Below, one piece after another: positions 14,089-23,710 of a DNA stretch of 64,000 nucleotides. The DNA is taken from the NCBI GenBank assembly GCA_017560125.1, contig JAFYOS010000006.1, positions 1 through 64,000 of the forward strand, in the 5' to 3' direction. The translations under genes were made by a program, and so were the position numbers. This DNA is from Bacteroidaceae bacterium (lineage in GTDB: Bacteria > Bacteroidota > Bacteroidia > Bacteroidales > Bacteroidaceae). How positions within the stretch are numbered: the first letter of the stretch is position 1; each line of letters starts with the position of its first letter. The notes under the pieces were generated by a model. That model worked only from the letters and a program-made list of their open reading frames with translations, did no database searches and was not told the origin of the DNA.

Positions 14089-16514
14089 TGCTTATGCCTA
14101 CAACTGCTCAAAATAGAATGAATCAGACCGAGGAAACACTGAATGTAAAGGATTTCCTGTATATGTGTCTGGCTAAATGGTATTGGTTCTTGCTGTCGAT
14201 GGTTCTAACATTGTCGATAGCAATGTTTTATATTCTAATGACGCAGCCGACATATACCCGTTCGTCGCAGGTGATGATAAAATCTGATAGCAAGGGTGCG
14301 TCTATAGGTTCGGCTATGAGCGATTTCTCCAATATGGGCATGCTTTCGACAGCAACATCGGTTGATAACGAGTTGATAGCCATTCAGTCGCCTTCGGTTA
14401 TGTCCGAGGTTGTAAAGCGTCTTCAGCTCGATATGAATTATTCTGTCGATGGTACTTTCCACAAGAAAACCGTGTATGGAAAGACACAGCCTGTCAATGT
14501 TCGCTTGATGGAGGTAGAGGATAATGCCGTTGTTAATCTTGTGTTGGATATAAACGAGGACGGAACTGTTTCGTTGTACGATTTTGTATGGTACGTGGAT
14601 GGCGATAAACAGAAGCAAGACGATGCTGTTGTTGGTAAGATGCTTGAGCCGATTGAAACCCCCGTCGGTAAAATAGTTGTAACACCCACATTGAACTATA
14701 TTCCCGGTGTTTCAAATACCATATATGTAAATCGTAAGGGATATCATGCTGCTACGCAAAGCTATTCAAGCCGTTTGATGATTGCGTTGAGTAGTAAAAA
14801 GGCCGATGTACTCGACCTGTCGTTTACCGATGTGTCACCCCAACGTGCGGTGGATGTGCTGAACAATGTGGTGGAGGTCTATAACGAAAAGTGGGTAGAT
14901 GACAAGAACAAGGTTACCGTAAGTACTTCGAAATTCATTGAAGAGCGCCTCGATAGTATCGTCAAGGAGCTTGGTGGTGTAGATGATAATATATCGTCGT
15001 ACAAGAGCCGCCAGTTGTTGCCCGATGTAGCTTCGGTCTCAAACCTTTATATGGCACAGAGTACCAAGGCTGCCGAGGAAATTCTTGCGTTGAACAACCA
15101 GTTGCAGATGTCGCGCTACATACTTGGTTATGTGAAGGACGAGAGCAATAACGACAAACTGCTTCCCGCCAATTCGGGCCTCTCGTCAATGGCGATTGAA
15201 TCGCAGATATCAGAGTACAATGATATGCAGTTGCGCCGTGCGTCGATGCTTTCCGGCGGTAATGTGAAGAACCCCATCATCGACGACCTCGACAATTCAT
15301 TGGCCTCTACCCGCAAGGCGATTATATCGTCGGTGGAGAACCAGATTGTAACCCTGCAGACACAAATAGACAACATGAAGCGCCACGAGGCGCAGGCTAC
15401 CGACCGCATTGCGGCGAACCCCAAGCAAGAGAAATATCTTATTTCGGTTGGTCGCGAGCAGAAGGTCAAAGAGGCTCTCTACCTGTTCCTGTTGCAGAAA
15501 CGCGAGGAGAACGAGCTCTCCAAAGCCTTTACAGCCTATAATACCCGTATAATAACCCCTCCCACCGGTTCTATCTATCCCACAGCGCCCGTGAAGTCCA
15601 AGATATGGCTTGTGGCGTTTGTGCTGGGCCTTGCCATTCCGGCTGGTGTAATATTCCTGCGCGAAAATCTGATCACCACGGTGCGTGGTCGTCGCGACCT
15701 GGAGGCCTTGTCGTTGCCCCTTATCGGAGAAATCCCCATGGTGGCAGGCAAACGCCCCATGTGGAAGTTCTGGGCCAAGGGCAAGGGCGATACCAAGCAA
15801 CTTGTAGTGGTGCAGGATGGCAACCGCGATGTCATAAACGAGGCTTTCCGCGTGATGCGTACCAATGTGGAGTTCCTGAAGAAGAGCGACTCGAAGAATG
15901 TGTTTGTGGTGACCTCGTTCAACCCCGGCAGTGGTAAGTCGTTCCTTGCAATGAACCTAGCCAAGGCATTGGCGCTCAAAGGATGTAGCGTTATTGTGGT
16001 CGATGGCGACTTGCGCCATGCATCGACCTCGGCCTATGTGAATGCTCCTCGTCGCGGTATTTCCGATTATTTGGCAAAACGCGTGGACGATTTCGAGAGC
16101 GTGATAGTGAAATCTCCCGAGCATGATAATCTTTCTGTGTTGCCTGTGGGTAGCATTCCTCCCAACCCCTCGGAATTGTTGGAGGATGCTCGTTTGGGCG
16201 AATGCATTGAAAAATTGCGTGCAAAGTATGATTATGTATTTGTTGATTGTCCTCCCATTGATATTGTAGCCGATACGCAAATTATTGAGGCCTATGCCGA
16301 TAGAACGATGTTTGTTGTTCGCGCGGGTGTGCTCGAAAAGAGTATGCTACCCGAGCTCGAGGATATATATAACGGCAATCGCTTTAAGAATATGTCGCTC
16401 ATTCTCAATGCTACAACCGACGGTGGTGGCGGTCGCTACGGCTATCGTTACGGCTATCGCTATGGCTATCGTTACGGTTCGCATTACTATGCTTACGGCG
16501 GTAAAAATAAATAA
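14088..16514 (+). CDS. Wzc-like chain-length regulator and tyrosine autokinase
   Basis: An 808-residue inner-membrane protein. The N-terminal Wzz domain has TM1 at about residues 25-45 (WYWFLLSMVLTLSIAMFYIL). A long periplasmic coiled-coil region follows (to about 490), then the GNVR-like PPTGSIYPTAPVKSK before TM2 (IWLVAFVLGLAIPAGVIFL). The cytoplasmic BY-kinase domain has Walker A NPGSGKS (about 612-618), Walker A' VIVVDGDLRHA and Walker B VFVDCPPID. The tail holds ten Tyr in 22 residues, the autophosphorylation cluster, encoded by a 12-base tandem repeat. It controls polymer length and export with the Wza-like protein and is countered by the YwqE-type phosphatase downstream. The start overlaps the preceding stop (TAATG); in-frame ATGs a few codons later are possible. 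Confidence 0.95.
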   Translation: MLMPTTAQNRMNQTEETLNVKDFLYMCLAKWYWFLLSMVLTLSIAMFYILMTQPTYTRSSQVMIKSDSKGASIGSAMSDFSNMGMLSTATSVDNELIAIQSPSVMSEVVKRLQLDMNYSVDGTFHKKTVYGKTQPVNVRLMEVEDNAVVNLVLDINEDGTVSLYDFVWYVDGDKQKQDDAVVGKMLEPIETPVGKIVVTPTLNYIPGVSNTIYVNRKGYHAATQSYSSRLMIALSSKKADVLDLSFTDVSPQRAVDVLNNVVEVYNEKWVDDKNKVTVSTSKFIEERLDSIVKELGGVDDNISSYKSRQLLPDVASVSNLYMAQSTKAAEEILALNNQLQMSRYILGYVKDESNNDKLLPANSGLSSMAIESQISEYNDMQLRRASMLSGGNVKNPIIDDLDNSLASTRKAIISSVENQIVTLQTQIDNMKRHEAQATDRIAANPKQEKYLISVGREQKVKEALYLFLLQKREENELSKAFTAYNTRIITPPTGSIYPTAPVKSKIWLVAFVLGLAIPAGVIFLRENLITTVRGRRDLEALSLPLIGEIPMVAGKRPMWKFWAKGKGDTKQLVVVQDGNRDVINEAFRVMRTNVEFLKKSDSKNVFVVTSFNPGSGKSFLAMNLAKALALKGCSVIVVDGDLRHASTSAYVNAPRRGISDYLAKRVDDFESVIVKSPEHDNLSVLPVGSIPPNPSELLEDARLGECIEKLRAKYDYVFVDCPPIDIVADTQIIEAYADRTMFVVRAGVLEKSMLPELEDIYNGNRFKNMSLILNATTDGGGGRYGYRYGYRYGYRYGSHYYAYGGKNK
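16433..16478 (+). repeat. 12-base tandem repeat encoding the Tyr tail of the kinase
   Basis: Four near-identical units encoding Arg-Tyr-Gly-Tyr (the last ending RYGS), differing at silent third positions. Unit number could change by slippage and alter the number of phosphorylatable tyrosines. Confidence 0.7.
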
Positions 16515-16576
16515 CAAAAGGCCTGTTGCGGCTTGTTGATTAAATAGTGTTGTTGAATATAAAAAGATAGGAGAAA

Positions 16577-17305
16577 ATGTGGCCTTTCAAATCGTATAAG
16601 ACATTAGCTGACAGTGGATTGCTGCGCAATTCCATAGATTATCATTCGCACTTGCTTCCGGGTGTGGACGATGGTGTGCGCGATGTGGAAGATACCTTGG
16701 CGATTCTCGACAATTTCGAGAAGCAGGGCGTCAAGGAGTTGTGGCTCACGCCGCACATCATGGAGGATATTCCGAACACCACCGAAGGGCTGAAAGAGCA
16801 TTTTGCGCGATTGAAATCGGTCTATACGGGTGGCATCAAGCTCCATCTTGCAGCCGAGTATATGCTCGATACTCTTTTCGATGACCGTCTGTCGGCGGGC
16901 GATTTGTTGCCGCTAGGCGAGCTGGGTACTCACCTGCTTGTGGAGACTTCCTATTTCAGTTCGCCCATGGGACTGTATGATACCCTATCTGCCATTAAAT
17001 CAAAAGGTTATTACCCGGTGCTGGCCCATCCCGAACGCTATCAGTATATGAGCGAGAAGGACTATAAGCGCCTGAAGGCGATGGATGTGAAATTGCAGCT
17101 TAACTGGGCTTCGCTTGCAGGCAGATATGGTCGTCCCGAGCAGAAAAAGGCCGAATGGCTGGTTAAAAATAATATGTATTCGGTGGTGGGTAGCGACACC
17201 CATCGTCTTTCCATGCGCCATTGGGAAATGAAGGTCGATTCGTCGGTGCTGAAAAAGCTTGCGTCGTCGTCGGTCCTCATCGAAAGTGGCGATTGGAATC
17301 TGTAG
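16577..17305 (+). CDS. YwqE/CpsB-type PHP-family tyrosine-protein phosphatase
   Basis: A 242-residue cytosolic metal-dependent phosphatase expected to dephosphorylate the Wzc-like kinase tail. Motifs of the PHP fold are visible: DYHSHLLPGVDDGVRDVEDT near residues 20-40 (HxH metal ligands and an Asp pair), LWLTPHIMED, LHLAAEYMLD, LLVETSYFSSP, PVLAHPERYQYM and the C-terminal VVGSDTHRLSMR. Length matches the family (about 240-255). It lies 62 bases after the kinase in the same orientation, the usual pairing in exopolysaccharide loci. Hairpins at 17384-17420 end the unit. Confidence 0.94.
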   Translation: MWPFKSYKTLADSGLLRNSIDYHSHLLPGVDDGVRDVEDTLAILDNFEKQGVKELWLTPHIMEDIPNTTEGLKEHFARLKSVYTGGIKLHLAAEYMLDTLFDDRLSAGDLLPLGELGTHLLVETSYFSSPMGLYDTLSAIKSKGYYPVLAHPERYQYMSEKDYKRLKAMDVKLQLNWASLAGRYGRPEQKKAEWLVKNNMYSVVGSDTHRLSMRHWEMKVDSSVLKKLASSSVLIESGDWNL

Positions 17306-17383
17306 TTTTCAACAATTTTTCTTGTTTCGGATTTTCGGCAGTGGGGTGCAGTGTGTGCTCTGCTTGTAATTATTGTGGAAAAT

Positions 17384-17420
17384 GCCCTTTTTAAGGGCTC
17401 TTCTATATTAAAATATAGAA
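17384..17420 (+). terminator. Tandem hairpins after the phosphatase gene
   Basis: GCCCTT (17384-17389) pairs with AAGGGC (17393-17398), and TTCTATATT (17401-17409) pairs with AATATAGAA (17412-17420). The T-tract is poor, so termination may be partial. Confidence 0.45.
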
Positions 17421-17450
17421 GAAATTTTATGTATTTTGGATAATTGTAAC

Positions 17451-17458
17451 TATCTTTG
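17451..17458 (+). promoter_or_regulatory. Promoter of wecB and the sugar-nucleotide genes
   Basis: TATCTTTG, a consensus -7 box, about 187 bases upstream of the wecB ATG. No TTG is found at the ideal spacing. Transcription from it must pass the hairpin at 17536-17588. Confidence 0.55.
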
Positions 17459-17535
17459 CATAAAGATATATTAACCGTGCATAGACTTGGCTTGGTATGG
17501 TAGAGTGCGTGGCAGGATAGTTGGACATATAAAGG

Positions 17536-17588
17536 GGCGTAACAAACTTTCGTTATAGGAAATTTGTCGCGCCGTTTTTGTTTTTTTT
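17536..17588 (+). terminator. Attenuator-like hairpin in the wecB leader
   Basis: GGCG (17536-17539) pairs with CGCC (17570-17573) and ACAAA (17542-17546) with TTTGT (17563-17567), followed by TTTTTGTTTTTTTT (17575-17588). It lies between the promoter box and wecB, so it would stop or delay transcription before the gene. A second small hairpin, CTATCG-AAA-CGATAG, follows at 17603-17617. Confidence 0.45.
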
Positions 17589-17644
17589 AACCATGCAGCT
17601 CTGCTATCGAAACGATAGTCCTATGCTTAACAACAGATAAAACC

Positions 17645-18796
17645 ATGAAGAAAGTGATGCTTGTTTTCGGAACCCGTCCCGAGGCTATCAAGATGGCCCC
17701 GCTGGTTAAGGAATTCCAAAAATACCCCGAAGCATTCGATACAATAGTGTGTGTGACAGGACAGCATCGTCAGATGCTCGATCAGGTGTTGGGGCTTTTC
17801 GGTATTGTCCCCGAGTACGACCTCGACATAATGAAGCAGGGACAGGATCTATACGACATTACCTCGCGTGTGCTTTTGGGCTTGCGCGATGTGCTCAAAG
17901 AGGCCAAACCTGATGTGGTGCTCGTGCATGGTGACACAACCACCAGCACAGCTGCCGCGCTTGCTGCTTTCTATCAGCAGATACCCGTCGGACACGTCGA
18001 AGCCGGCCTTCGTACACACAATATCTACAGCCCGTGGCCCGAGGAGATAAACCGTCAGATAACAAGCCGCATTGCGACATATAATTTTGCTCCCACACCC
18101 TTGAGCAAGAGCAACCTTCTGCGCGAGGCTGTCGATGAAAAGAGTATTGTGATTACAGGTAATACCGTCATCGATGCTCTCTACTGGGTGGTGAACAAAA
18201 TAAAGAACGATGGCGCTCTCAGTGCCGAGCTCAAAAATATCCTATCGCAGTCGGGCTACGATGTGGAGCGTCTTGCGGGTGGCAGAAAGCTTGTTCTTAT
18301 CACAGGTCATCGCCGCGAGAATTTCGGCGACGGTTTCATAAACATGTGTACCGCCATCAAGGATCTTACACAGAAATATCCCGATGTGGATTTTGTCTAT
18401 CCCATGCACCTGAACCCCAATGTGCGCAAGCCTATTCACGAGGTGTTCGGCGAGGATTTGAGCGGTCTGCCCAATATGTTCTTCATTGAGCCGCTCGAGT
18501 ATCTGTCGTTTGTCTATCTGATGGAGAAATCGACCATCGTTCTCACCGACAGCGGCGGCATACAGGAAGAGGCTCCCGGTTTGGGCAAGCCTGTGCTTGT
18601 GATGCGCGACACCACCGAGCGCCCCGAGGCACTCGAGGCTGGAACAGTGAAGCTCGTTGGCACAAATTACGATAAAATCGTTGGCGAGGTATCGCGTCTG
18701 CTCGACGACGCTGAATACTACGATACCATGAGCAAGGCTGTCAACCCCTATGGCGATGGCATGGGTTGCGATAGAATCGTAAAAAGTTTTATGTAA
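17645..18796 (+). CDS. wecB: UDP-N-acetylglucosamine 2-epimerase (non-hydrolysing)
   Basis: A 383-residue cytosolic enzyme interconverting UDP-GlcNAc and UDP-ManNAc. Motifs: VFGTRPEAIKMAPLVKEF, VTGQHRQMLDQVL, VHGDTTTSTAAALAAFY, VGHVEAGLRTHNIYSPWPEE, the allosteric/active-site stretch ITGHRRENFGDG, FVYPMHLNPNVRK, and LTDSGGIQEEAPGLGKPVLV with RDTTERPEA. Length is typical. Its product is the substrate of WecC, which is encoded more than 20 kb downstream beyond two antisense cassettes. It is the first gene after the attenuator-like leader. Confidence 0.97.
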   Translation: MKKVMLVFGTRPEAIKMAPLVKEFQKYPEAFDTIVCVTGQHRQMLDQVLGLFGIVPEYDLDIMKQGQDLYDITSRVLLGLRDVLKEAKPDVVLVHGDTTTSTAAALAAFYQQIPVGHVEAGLRTHNIYSPWPEEINRQITSRIATYNFAPTPLSKSNLLREAVDEKSIVITGNTVIDALYWVVNKIKNDGALSAELKNILSQSGYDVERLAGGRKLVLITGHRRENFGDGFINMCTAIKDLTQKYPDVDFVYPMHLNPNVRKPIHEVFGEDLSGLPNMFFIEPLEYLSFVYLMEKSTIVLTDSGGIQEEAPGLGKPVLVMRDTTERPEALEAGTVKLVGTNYDKIVGEVSRLLDDAEYYDTMSKAVNPYGDGMGCDRIVKSFM

Positions 18797-18826
18797 AATT
18801 TCTTGAAAACATTAAAACCAGATATT

Positions 18827-20149
18827 ATGAAAATTGCAGTAGCAGGAACCGGTTATGTGGGCTTGAGTATGGCGACACTTTTGGCACAGCACAACAGCGT
18901 GGTGGCCGTGGATATTGTTCCCGAGAAGGTGGAGATGATAAACAATCGCATTTCGCCCATTCAGGATGAGTATATCGAGAAATATTTTGCCGAGAAGCAG
19001 CTCGACCTGACTGCAACCCTCGACGGTGCATCGGCCTACAAGGATGCCGATTTCGTGATAGTGGCGGCGCCTACAAATTATGACAGTTTCAAGAATTTCT
19101 TCGATACATCGGCGGTCGAGGCGGTCATCGATTTGGTGCTCGACACCAATCCCGATGCGGTTATCGTCATCAAGAGCACAATCCCTGTCGGCTATTGCCG
19201 CAGCCTCTACGTGAAGTATGCACAGCGCTTCGCAACCGACGAGGCATTGAAGGGCAAGAAATTCAATCTTCTCTTCTCGCCCGAGTTCTTGCGCGAGAGC
19301 AAGGCGCTCTACGACAACCTCTATCCCAGCCGCATCATCGTCGGTACTCCCAAATTCATTGAGCATTTCGATGACGAGAACAATGCAATAAAGGCTGTTG
19401 CCGACATAGACCGTTTGAACGGTGCGGCACGTACATTTGCATCGCTCCTGCAGCAGGGCGCAATAAAAGAGAATATCGACACGCTCTTCATGGGGCTCAA
19501 GGAGGCCGAGGCGGTGAAGCTGTTTGCCAACACCTATCTGGCGCTTCGTGTGAGCTACTTCAACGAGCTCGATACATATGCCGAGATGAAAGGCCTCGAT
19601 TCGGCTGCCATCATCAAGGGTATCGGATTCGATCCGCGCATCGGTTCGCACTACAACAACCCCTCGTTCGGTTACGGCGGTTACTGTCTGCCCAAGGATA
19701 CCAAGCAGCTGCTCGCCAACTACCAGGATGTACCCCAAAATATGATGACCGCCATTGTGGAGAGCAACCGCACCCGCAAGGACTTTATCGCCGATCGCGT
19801 GCTTAAAATGGCCGGTTATTACGACTACTACAACCGTGGCGACTATGCCGCTTCCAACGAAAAGCACTGCATCATCGGTGTCTATCGTCTTACCATGAAG
19901 GCCAACTCGGACAATTTCCGTCAGTCGTCCATTCAGGGTGTGATGAAGCGCATCAAGGCCAAGGGCGCCGAGGTGATAATATACGAACCCACACTGGAGG
20001 ATGGTACCACATTCTTCGGTAGCAAGGTGGTGAACAACCTCGACGATTTCAAACGCATGTCGCAGGCCATCATTGCCAATCGCTACGATGCCAGCCTCGA
20101 CGATGTGAAGTCAAAGGTATATACACGTGATATTTTCGGAACAGATTAA
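18827..20149 (+). CDS. ugd: UDP-glucose 6-dehydrogenase
   Basis: A 440-residue NAD-dependent enzyme oxidising UDP-glucose to UDP-glucuronate. [20 protein letters not shown] is the Rossmann start. [13 protein letters not shown] is diagnostic of the UDP-glucose branch, and [38 protein letters not shown] and the catalytic-Cys motif [13 protein letters not shown] follow. I start at ATG 18827 because homology begins there. It is somewhat longer than the 388-residue E. coli enzyme; the sequence after the catalytic domain is a normal C-terminal nucleotide-binding domain. It lies 30 bases after wecB. Confidence 0.93.
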   Translation: MKIAVAGTGYVGLSMATLLAQHNSVVAVDIVPEKVEMINNRISPIQDEYIEKYFAEKQLDLTATLDGASAYKDADFVIVAAPTNYDSFKNFFDTSAVEAVIDLVLDTNPDAVIVIKSTIPVGYCRSLYVKYAQRFATDEALKGKKFNLLFSPEFLRESKALYDNLYPSRIIVGTPKFIEHFDDENNAIKAVADIDRLNGAARTFASLLQQGAIKENIDTLFMGLKEAEAVKLFANTYLALRVSYFNELDTYAEMKGLDSAAIIKGIGFDPRIGSHYNNPSFGYGGYCLPKDTKQLLANYQDVPQNMMTAIVESNRTRKDFIADRVLKMAGYYDYYNRGDYAASNEKHCIIGVYRLTMKANSDNFRQSSIQGVMKRIKAKGAEVIIYEPTLEDGTTFFGSKVVNNLDDFKRMSQAIIANRYDASLDDVKSKVYTRDIFGTD

Positions 20150-20166
20150 CATACTAAGCTCAGCAT

Positions 20167-21075
20167 ATGAAAGGAATAGTATTGGCCGGTGGTAGCGGTA
20201 CTCGTCTTTATCCTATCACCAAGGGAATAAGCAAACAGTTGTTGCCTATCTTCGATAAACCCATGGTTTATTATCCCATATCAGTGTTGATGTTGGCCGG
20301 CATTCGCGAGATACTTATTATTTCCACTCCGCAGGATTTGCCCGGTTTTCGCCGTTTGCTTGGCGATGGCAGCGACTATGGCGTGCACTTCGAATATGCC
20401 GAACAGCCTTCGCCCGACGGTCTTGCACAGGCATTCATCATAGGCGAGAATTTTATCGGCGACGACTCGGCATGCTTGGTGCTTGGCGACAATATTTTCT
20501 ACGGAGCCGGCTTCAGCGCAATGCTTCGCGAGGCTGTGCGTGCGGCCGAGGAGGATGCTAAGGCTACGGTATTCGGATATTGGGTACACGACCCCGAGCG
20601 TTACGGCGTTGCGGAATTCGATGGCGATGGCAACTGCCTCTCTATCGAGGAAAAACCTAAGGCGCCCAAGTCGAACTATGCCGTTGTCGGTCTCTATTTC
20701 TATCCGAATAAGGTGGTCGATGTAGCCAAGAATATAAAACCGTCGGCGCGTGGTGAGCTCGAAATTACAACAGTGAACCAGCGCTTCCTCGACGACAAGG
20801 AGCTGAAGGTGCAGACACTTGGTCGTGGCTTTGCATGGCTCGACACCGGCACCCACGACTCGCTGAGCGAGGCATCGACATTTGTCGAGGTGATAGAGAA
20901 ACGACAAGGATTGAAAATTGCCTGTCTCGAGGGTATTGCCTACCGCAAGGGATGGATTACAACCGAGAAAATGCGCGAATTGGCACAGCCGATGATTAAA
21001 AATCAGTATGGACAGTACCTGTTACGCCTCATCGACGAGGTGGAACGCATCGCCAAGGCGAATTTAGATATGTAA
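20167..21075 (+). CDS. rfbA: Glucose-1-phosphate thymidylyltransferase
   Basis: First step of dTDP-L-rhamnose synthesis: dTTP plus glucose-1-phosphate gives dTDP-glucose. Its 302 residues show the nucleotidyltransferase signature [40 protein letters not shown], the metal-site [46 protein letters not shown] and the [15 protein letters not shown] block. Length and motif order are typical of RmlA. It lies 17 bases after ugd and 9 bases before rfbC in a tight four-gene dTDP-rhamnose cluster (A-C-D-B). Confidence 0.97.
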   Translation: MKGIVLAGGSGTRLYPITKGISKQLLPIFDKPMVYYPISVLMLAGIREILIISTPQDLPGFRRLLGDGSDYGVHFEYAEQPSPDGLAQAFIIGENFIGDDSACLVLGDNIFYGAGFSAMLREAVRAAEEDAKATVFGYWVHDPERYGVAEFDGDGNCLSIEEKPKAPKSNYAVVGLYFYPNKVVDVAKNIKPSARGELEITTVNQRFLDDKELKVQTLGRGFAWLDTGTHDSLSEASTFVEVIEKRQGLKIACLEGIAYRKGWITTEKMRELAQPMIKNQYGQYLLRLIDEVERIAKANLDM

Positions 21076-21084
21076 ATAATTTTT

Positions 21085-21654
21085 ATGGAAGTGATAAAAA
21101 CCGCCTTGGAAGGCGTTGTAATAATAGAACCCCGTATATTCAAAGATGCCCGCGGATACTTTTTCGAATCATTCTCGCAGAAGGAATTTAGCGAAAAGGT
21201 AATGCCCATCGACTTTGTGCAGGACAACGAGAGCATGTCGTCCTACGGAGTGATGCGTGGATTGCACTATCAGCGTATGCCTTACACACAGAGCAAGCTA
21301 GTGCGCTGTGTAAAGGGCACTGTGCTCGATGTTGCTGTCGATATTCGCAAGGGTTCACCCACTTTTGGTCAGCATGTGGCCGTTGAACTTACCGAGGAAA
21401 ATCATCGCCAGTTGTTTATTCCTCGCGGTTTCGCCCATGGTTTTGCTGTCCTGAGCGATGTGGCGGTTTTCCAGTATAAATGCGACAATTTCTATGCTCC
21501 GCAAGCCGATGCCGGCATACAGCTCCTGGATGAGGCCTTGGGCATAGATTGGAAAATTCCCACGGCAGAGGCCATCCTCAGCGAGAAGGATCTTAAGCAT
21601 CCGCTGCTCAAAGACGCGGTGCTCGATTTTGATATAAACGATAAACTATATTAG
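21085..21654 (+). CDS. rfbC: dTDP-4-dehydrorhamnose 3,5-epimerase
   Basis: A 189-residue cupin-fold epimerase, third step to dTDP-rhamnose. EPRIFKDARGYFFESFSQKE, FVQDNESMSSYGVMRGLHYQ, KLVRCVKGTVLDVAVDIRKG, LFIPRGFAHGFAVLSDVAVF and YKCDNFYAPQADAGI are family blocks; the His in GLHYQ and the Tyr in YKCDNFY are the expected catalytic residues. Length matches RmlC. It precedes rfbD by one base. Confidence 0.97.
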   Translation: MEVIKTALEGVVIIEPRIFKDARGYFFESFSQKEFSEKVMPIDFVQDNESMSSYGVMRGLHYQRMPYTQSKLVRCVKGTVLDVAVDIRKGSPTFGQHVAVELTEENHRQLFIPRGFAHGFAVLSDVAVFQYKCDNFYAPQADAGIQLLDEALGIDWKIPTAEAILSEKDLKHPLLKDAVLDFDINDKLY

Positions 21655-21655
21655 A

Positions 21656-22531
21656 ATGAACATACTTGTAACCGGTGCAAACGGTCAGCTTGGCAATGAA
21701 ATGAGAATAGTTGCGGCGGCAAGCAAGGATAACTACATTTTTACCGATGTGGCCGAGCTCGACATCACCAACCTCGATGCTATACGAGCAATGGTGGCCG
21801 AGAATAGTGTAGAGGCTATAGTCAATTGCGCGGCATATACCAACGTCGATAAGGCCGAGGACGATGTGGAGTTCTGCGAATTGCTGAATGCCACAGCCGT
21901 CGAAAATCTTGCTATTGCAATGAAAGAGGTCGATGGTCTTTTGATGCACGTTTCTACCGACTACGTATTTGGTGGCGACCCCTACAATATCCCTTGCACC
22001 GAGGATAAGAAGGGCACTCCCACCGGAGTGTATGGTGCGAGCAAGCTGCATGGCGAGCAGAATATACAGCGCGTTGGATGTCACCATCTTATCATTCGTA
22101 CAGCATGGCTCTATAGCGAGTTCGGAAAGAATTTTGTGAAGACAATGCTCATGCTTACGGCCACCAAGCCCCAGTTGAAAGTGGTGTTCGACCAGGTGGG
22201 TACACCCACATATGCGCTCGACCTTGCGGCAGCCATTTTCGATATCCTTGAAAACCGAAAATACGCCGGTAACGATGGCGTTTACCACTACTCGAACGAG
22301 GGTGTGTGCAGTTGGTACGACTTCACAAAAATGATTGCCGAATATGCAGGTAACACGGCTTGCGACATACAACCCTGTCACAGCAACGAATTCCCCAGCA
22401 AGGTGGTGCGCCCCAGCTATTCGGTGCTCGACAAGACAAAGATAAAGACCACGTTTGGCATCGCCGTTCCTTATTGGACCGATTCGCTGAAGGTGTGTCT
22501 GCGAAATATAAATAGCAAAGAAAATAACTAA
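21656..22531 (+). CDS. rfbD: dTDP-4-dehydrorhamnose reductase
   Basis: A 291-residue short-chain dehydrogenase completing dTDP-L-rhamnose with NAD(P)H. NILVTGANGQLGNEMRIVAA is the cofactor-binding start. AAYTNVDKAEDD, HVSTDYVFGGDPYNIPCTED, the catalytic YGASKLHGEQ and IIRTAWLYSEFGKNFVKTML are all present. It begins one base after rfbC and ends 4 bases before rfbB, so the cluster is almost certainly one transcript. Confidence 0.97.
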   Translation: MNILVTGANGQLGNEMRIVAAASKDNYIFTDVAELDITNLDAIRAMVAENSVEAIVNCAAYTNVDKAEDDVEFCELLNATAVENLAIAMKEVDGLLMHVSTDYVFGGDPYNIPCTEDKKGTPTGVYGASKLHGEQNIQRVGCHHLIIRTAWLYSEFGKNFVKTMLMLTATKPQLKVVFDQVGTPTYALDLAAAIFDILENRKYAGNDGVYHYSNEGVCSWYDFTKMIAEYAGNTACDIQPCHSNEFPSKVVRPSYSVLDKTKIKTTFGIAVPYWTDSLKVCLRNINSKENN

Positions 22532-22535
22532 ATAT

Positions 22536-23672
22536 ATGAAAAAGAGCATTATAATCACTGGCGGTGCCGGCTTCATTGGTAGTCATGTAGTACGTCTGTT
22601 TGTAAACAAATATCCCGACTACAAGATAATAAACGTCGATAAACTGACATATGCAGGCAACCTAGCCAATCTCAAGGATATAGAGGATAGAGAGAACTAT
22701 ACTTTTGTGAAGGCCGACATATGCGATTTCGATGCAATGCTCTCGCTTATGCAGCAAAACGCGGTCGATGGCATCATACATCTTGCGGCCGAGAGCCACG
22801 TCGATCGCAGCATTAAGGATCCCTTTACCTTTGCCCGCACAAATGTGATGGGTACGCTCAGCCTGTTGCAGGCAGCCAAGCTCTATTGGGAGTCGTTGCC
22901 CGAGAAGTACGAGGGTAAGCGTTTCTACCACATATCTACCGATGAAGTTTATGGTGCATTGCAGTTGTCGCACCCCGAGGGTATAGAGCCTCCCTTCACC
23001 ACAACCGCTTCGTCGGGCGAGCACCACTTGGCCTATGGCACCGATTTCTTCTACGAAACAACGAAGTACAATCCCCATTCGCCCTATTCGGCTTCGAAGG
23101 CAAGTAGCGACCACTTTGTGCGCGCCTACCACGATACATACGGCATGCCCACTATCGTTACAAACTGCTCGAACAACTATGGTCCCTATCAATTCCCCGA
23201 GAAACTGATTCCTCTCTTCATCAACAATATACGTCAGCGCAAGCCGCTCCCCGTTTATGGCAAGGGCGAGAACGTGCGCGACTGGCTCTATGTGGTTGAC
23301 CATGCACGTGCCATCGACGTTATTTTCCACGATGGCAAGGTGGCCGAAACATATAATATCGGTGGTTTTAACGAATGGAAAAATATTGACATTATTCATG
23401 TCGTTATAAAGACCGTCGATAGATTGTTGGGCAACCCCGAGGGATATTCACTCGACCTTATAACCTACGTTACCGACCGCATGGGACACGATTTGCGCTA
23501 TGCTATCGACTCGACCAAATTGCAGAAGGAGCTGGGTTGGGAGCCCTCGTTGCAGTTCGAGGAGGGTATCGAAAAAACCGTACGTTGGTATCTCGACAAC
23601 CAGGAGTGGATGGACAATATCACCAGTGGCGACTACGAGAAGTACTACGACGAAATGTACAAGGGGCGATAA
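22536..23672 (+). CDS. rfbB: dTDP-glucose 4,6-dehydratase
   Basis: A 378-residue extended short-chain dehydrogenase, second step to dTDP-rhamnose. IIITGGAGFIGSHVVRLFVN binds NAD. LAAESHVDRSIKDPFTF, HISTDEVYGAL, the catalytic YSASKASSDHFVRAYHDTYG and NCSNNYGPYQFPEKLIPLFI are typical, as is GKGENVRDWLYVVDHA. It is slightly longer than usual because of an insert between the DEVYG motif and YSASK. Four bases separate it from rfbD; 38 bases separate it from the fusion gene that follows. Confidence 0.97.
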   Translation: MKKSIIITGGAGFIGSHVVRLFVNKYPDYKIINVDKLTYAGNLANLKDIEDRENYTFVKADICDFDAMLSLMQQNAVDGIIHLAAESHVDRSIKDPFTFARTNVMGTLSLLQAAKLYWESLPEKYEGKRFYHISTDEVYGALQLSHPEGIEPPFTTTASSGEHHLAYGTDFFYETTKYNPHSPYSASKASSDHFVRAYHDTYGMPTIVTNCSNNYGPYQFPEKLIPLFINNIRQRKPLPVYGKGENVRDWLYVVDHARAIDVIFHDGKVAETYNIGGFNEWKNIDIIHVVIKTVDRLLGNPEGYSLDLITYVTDRMGHDLRYAIDSTKLQKELGWEPSLQFEEGIEKTVRWYLDNQEWMDNITSGDYEKYYDEMYKGR

Positions 23673-23710
23673 AAGGTAAAATTTTATATCAATAGATAAA
23701 AATAATAGAT

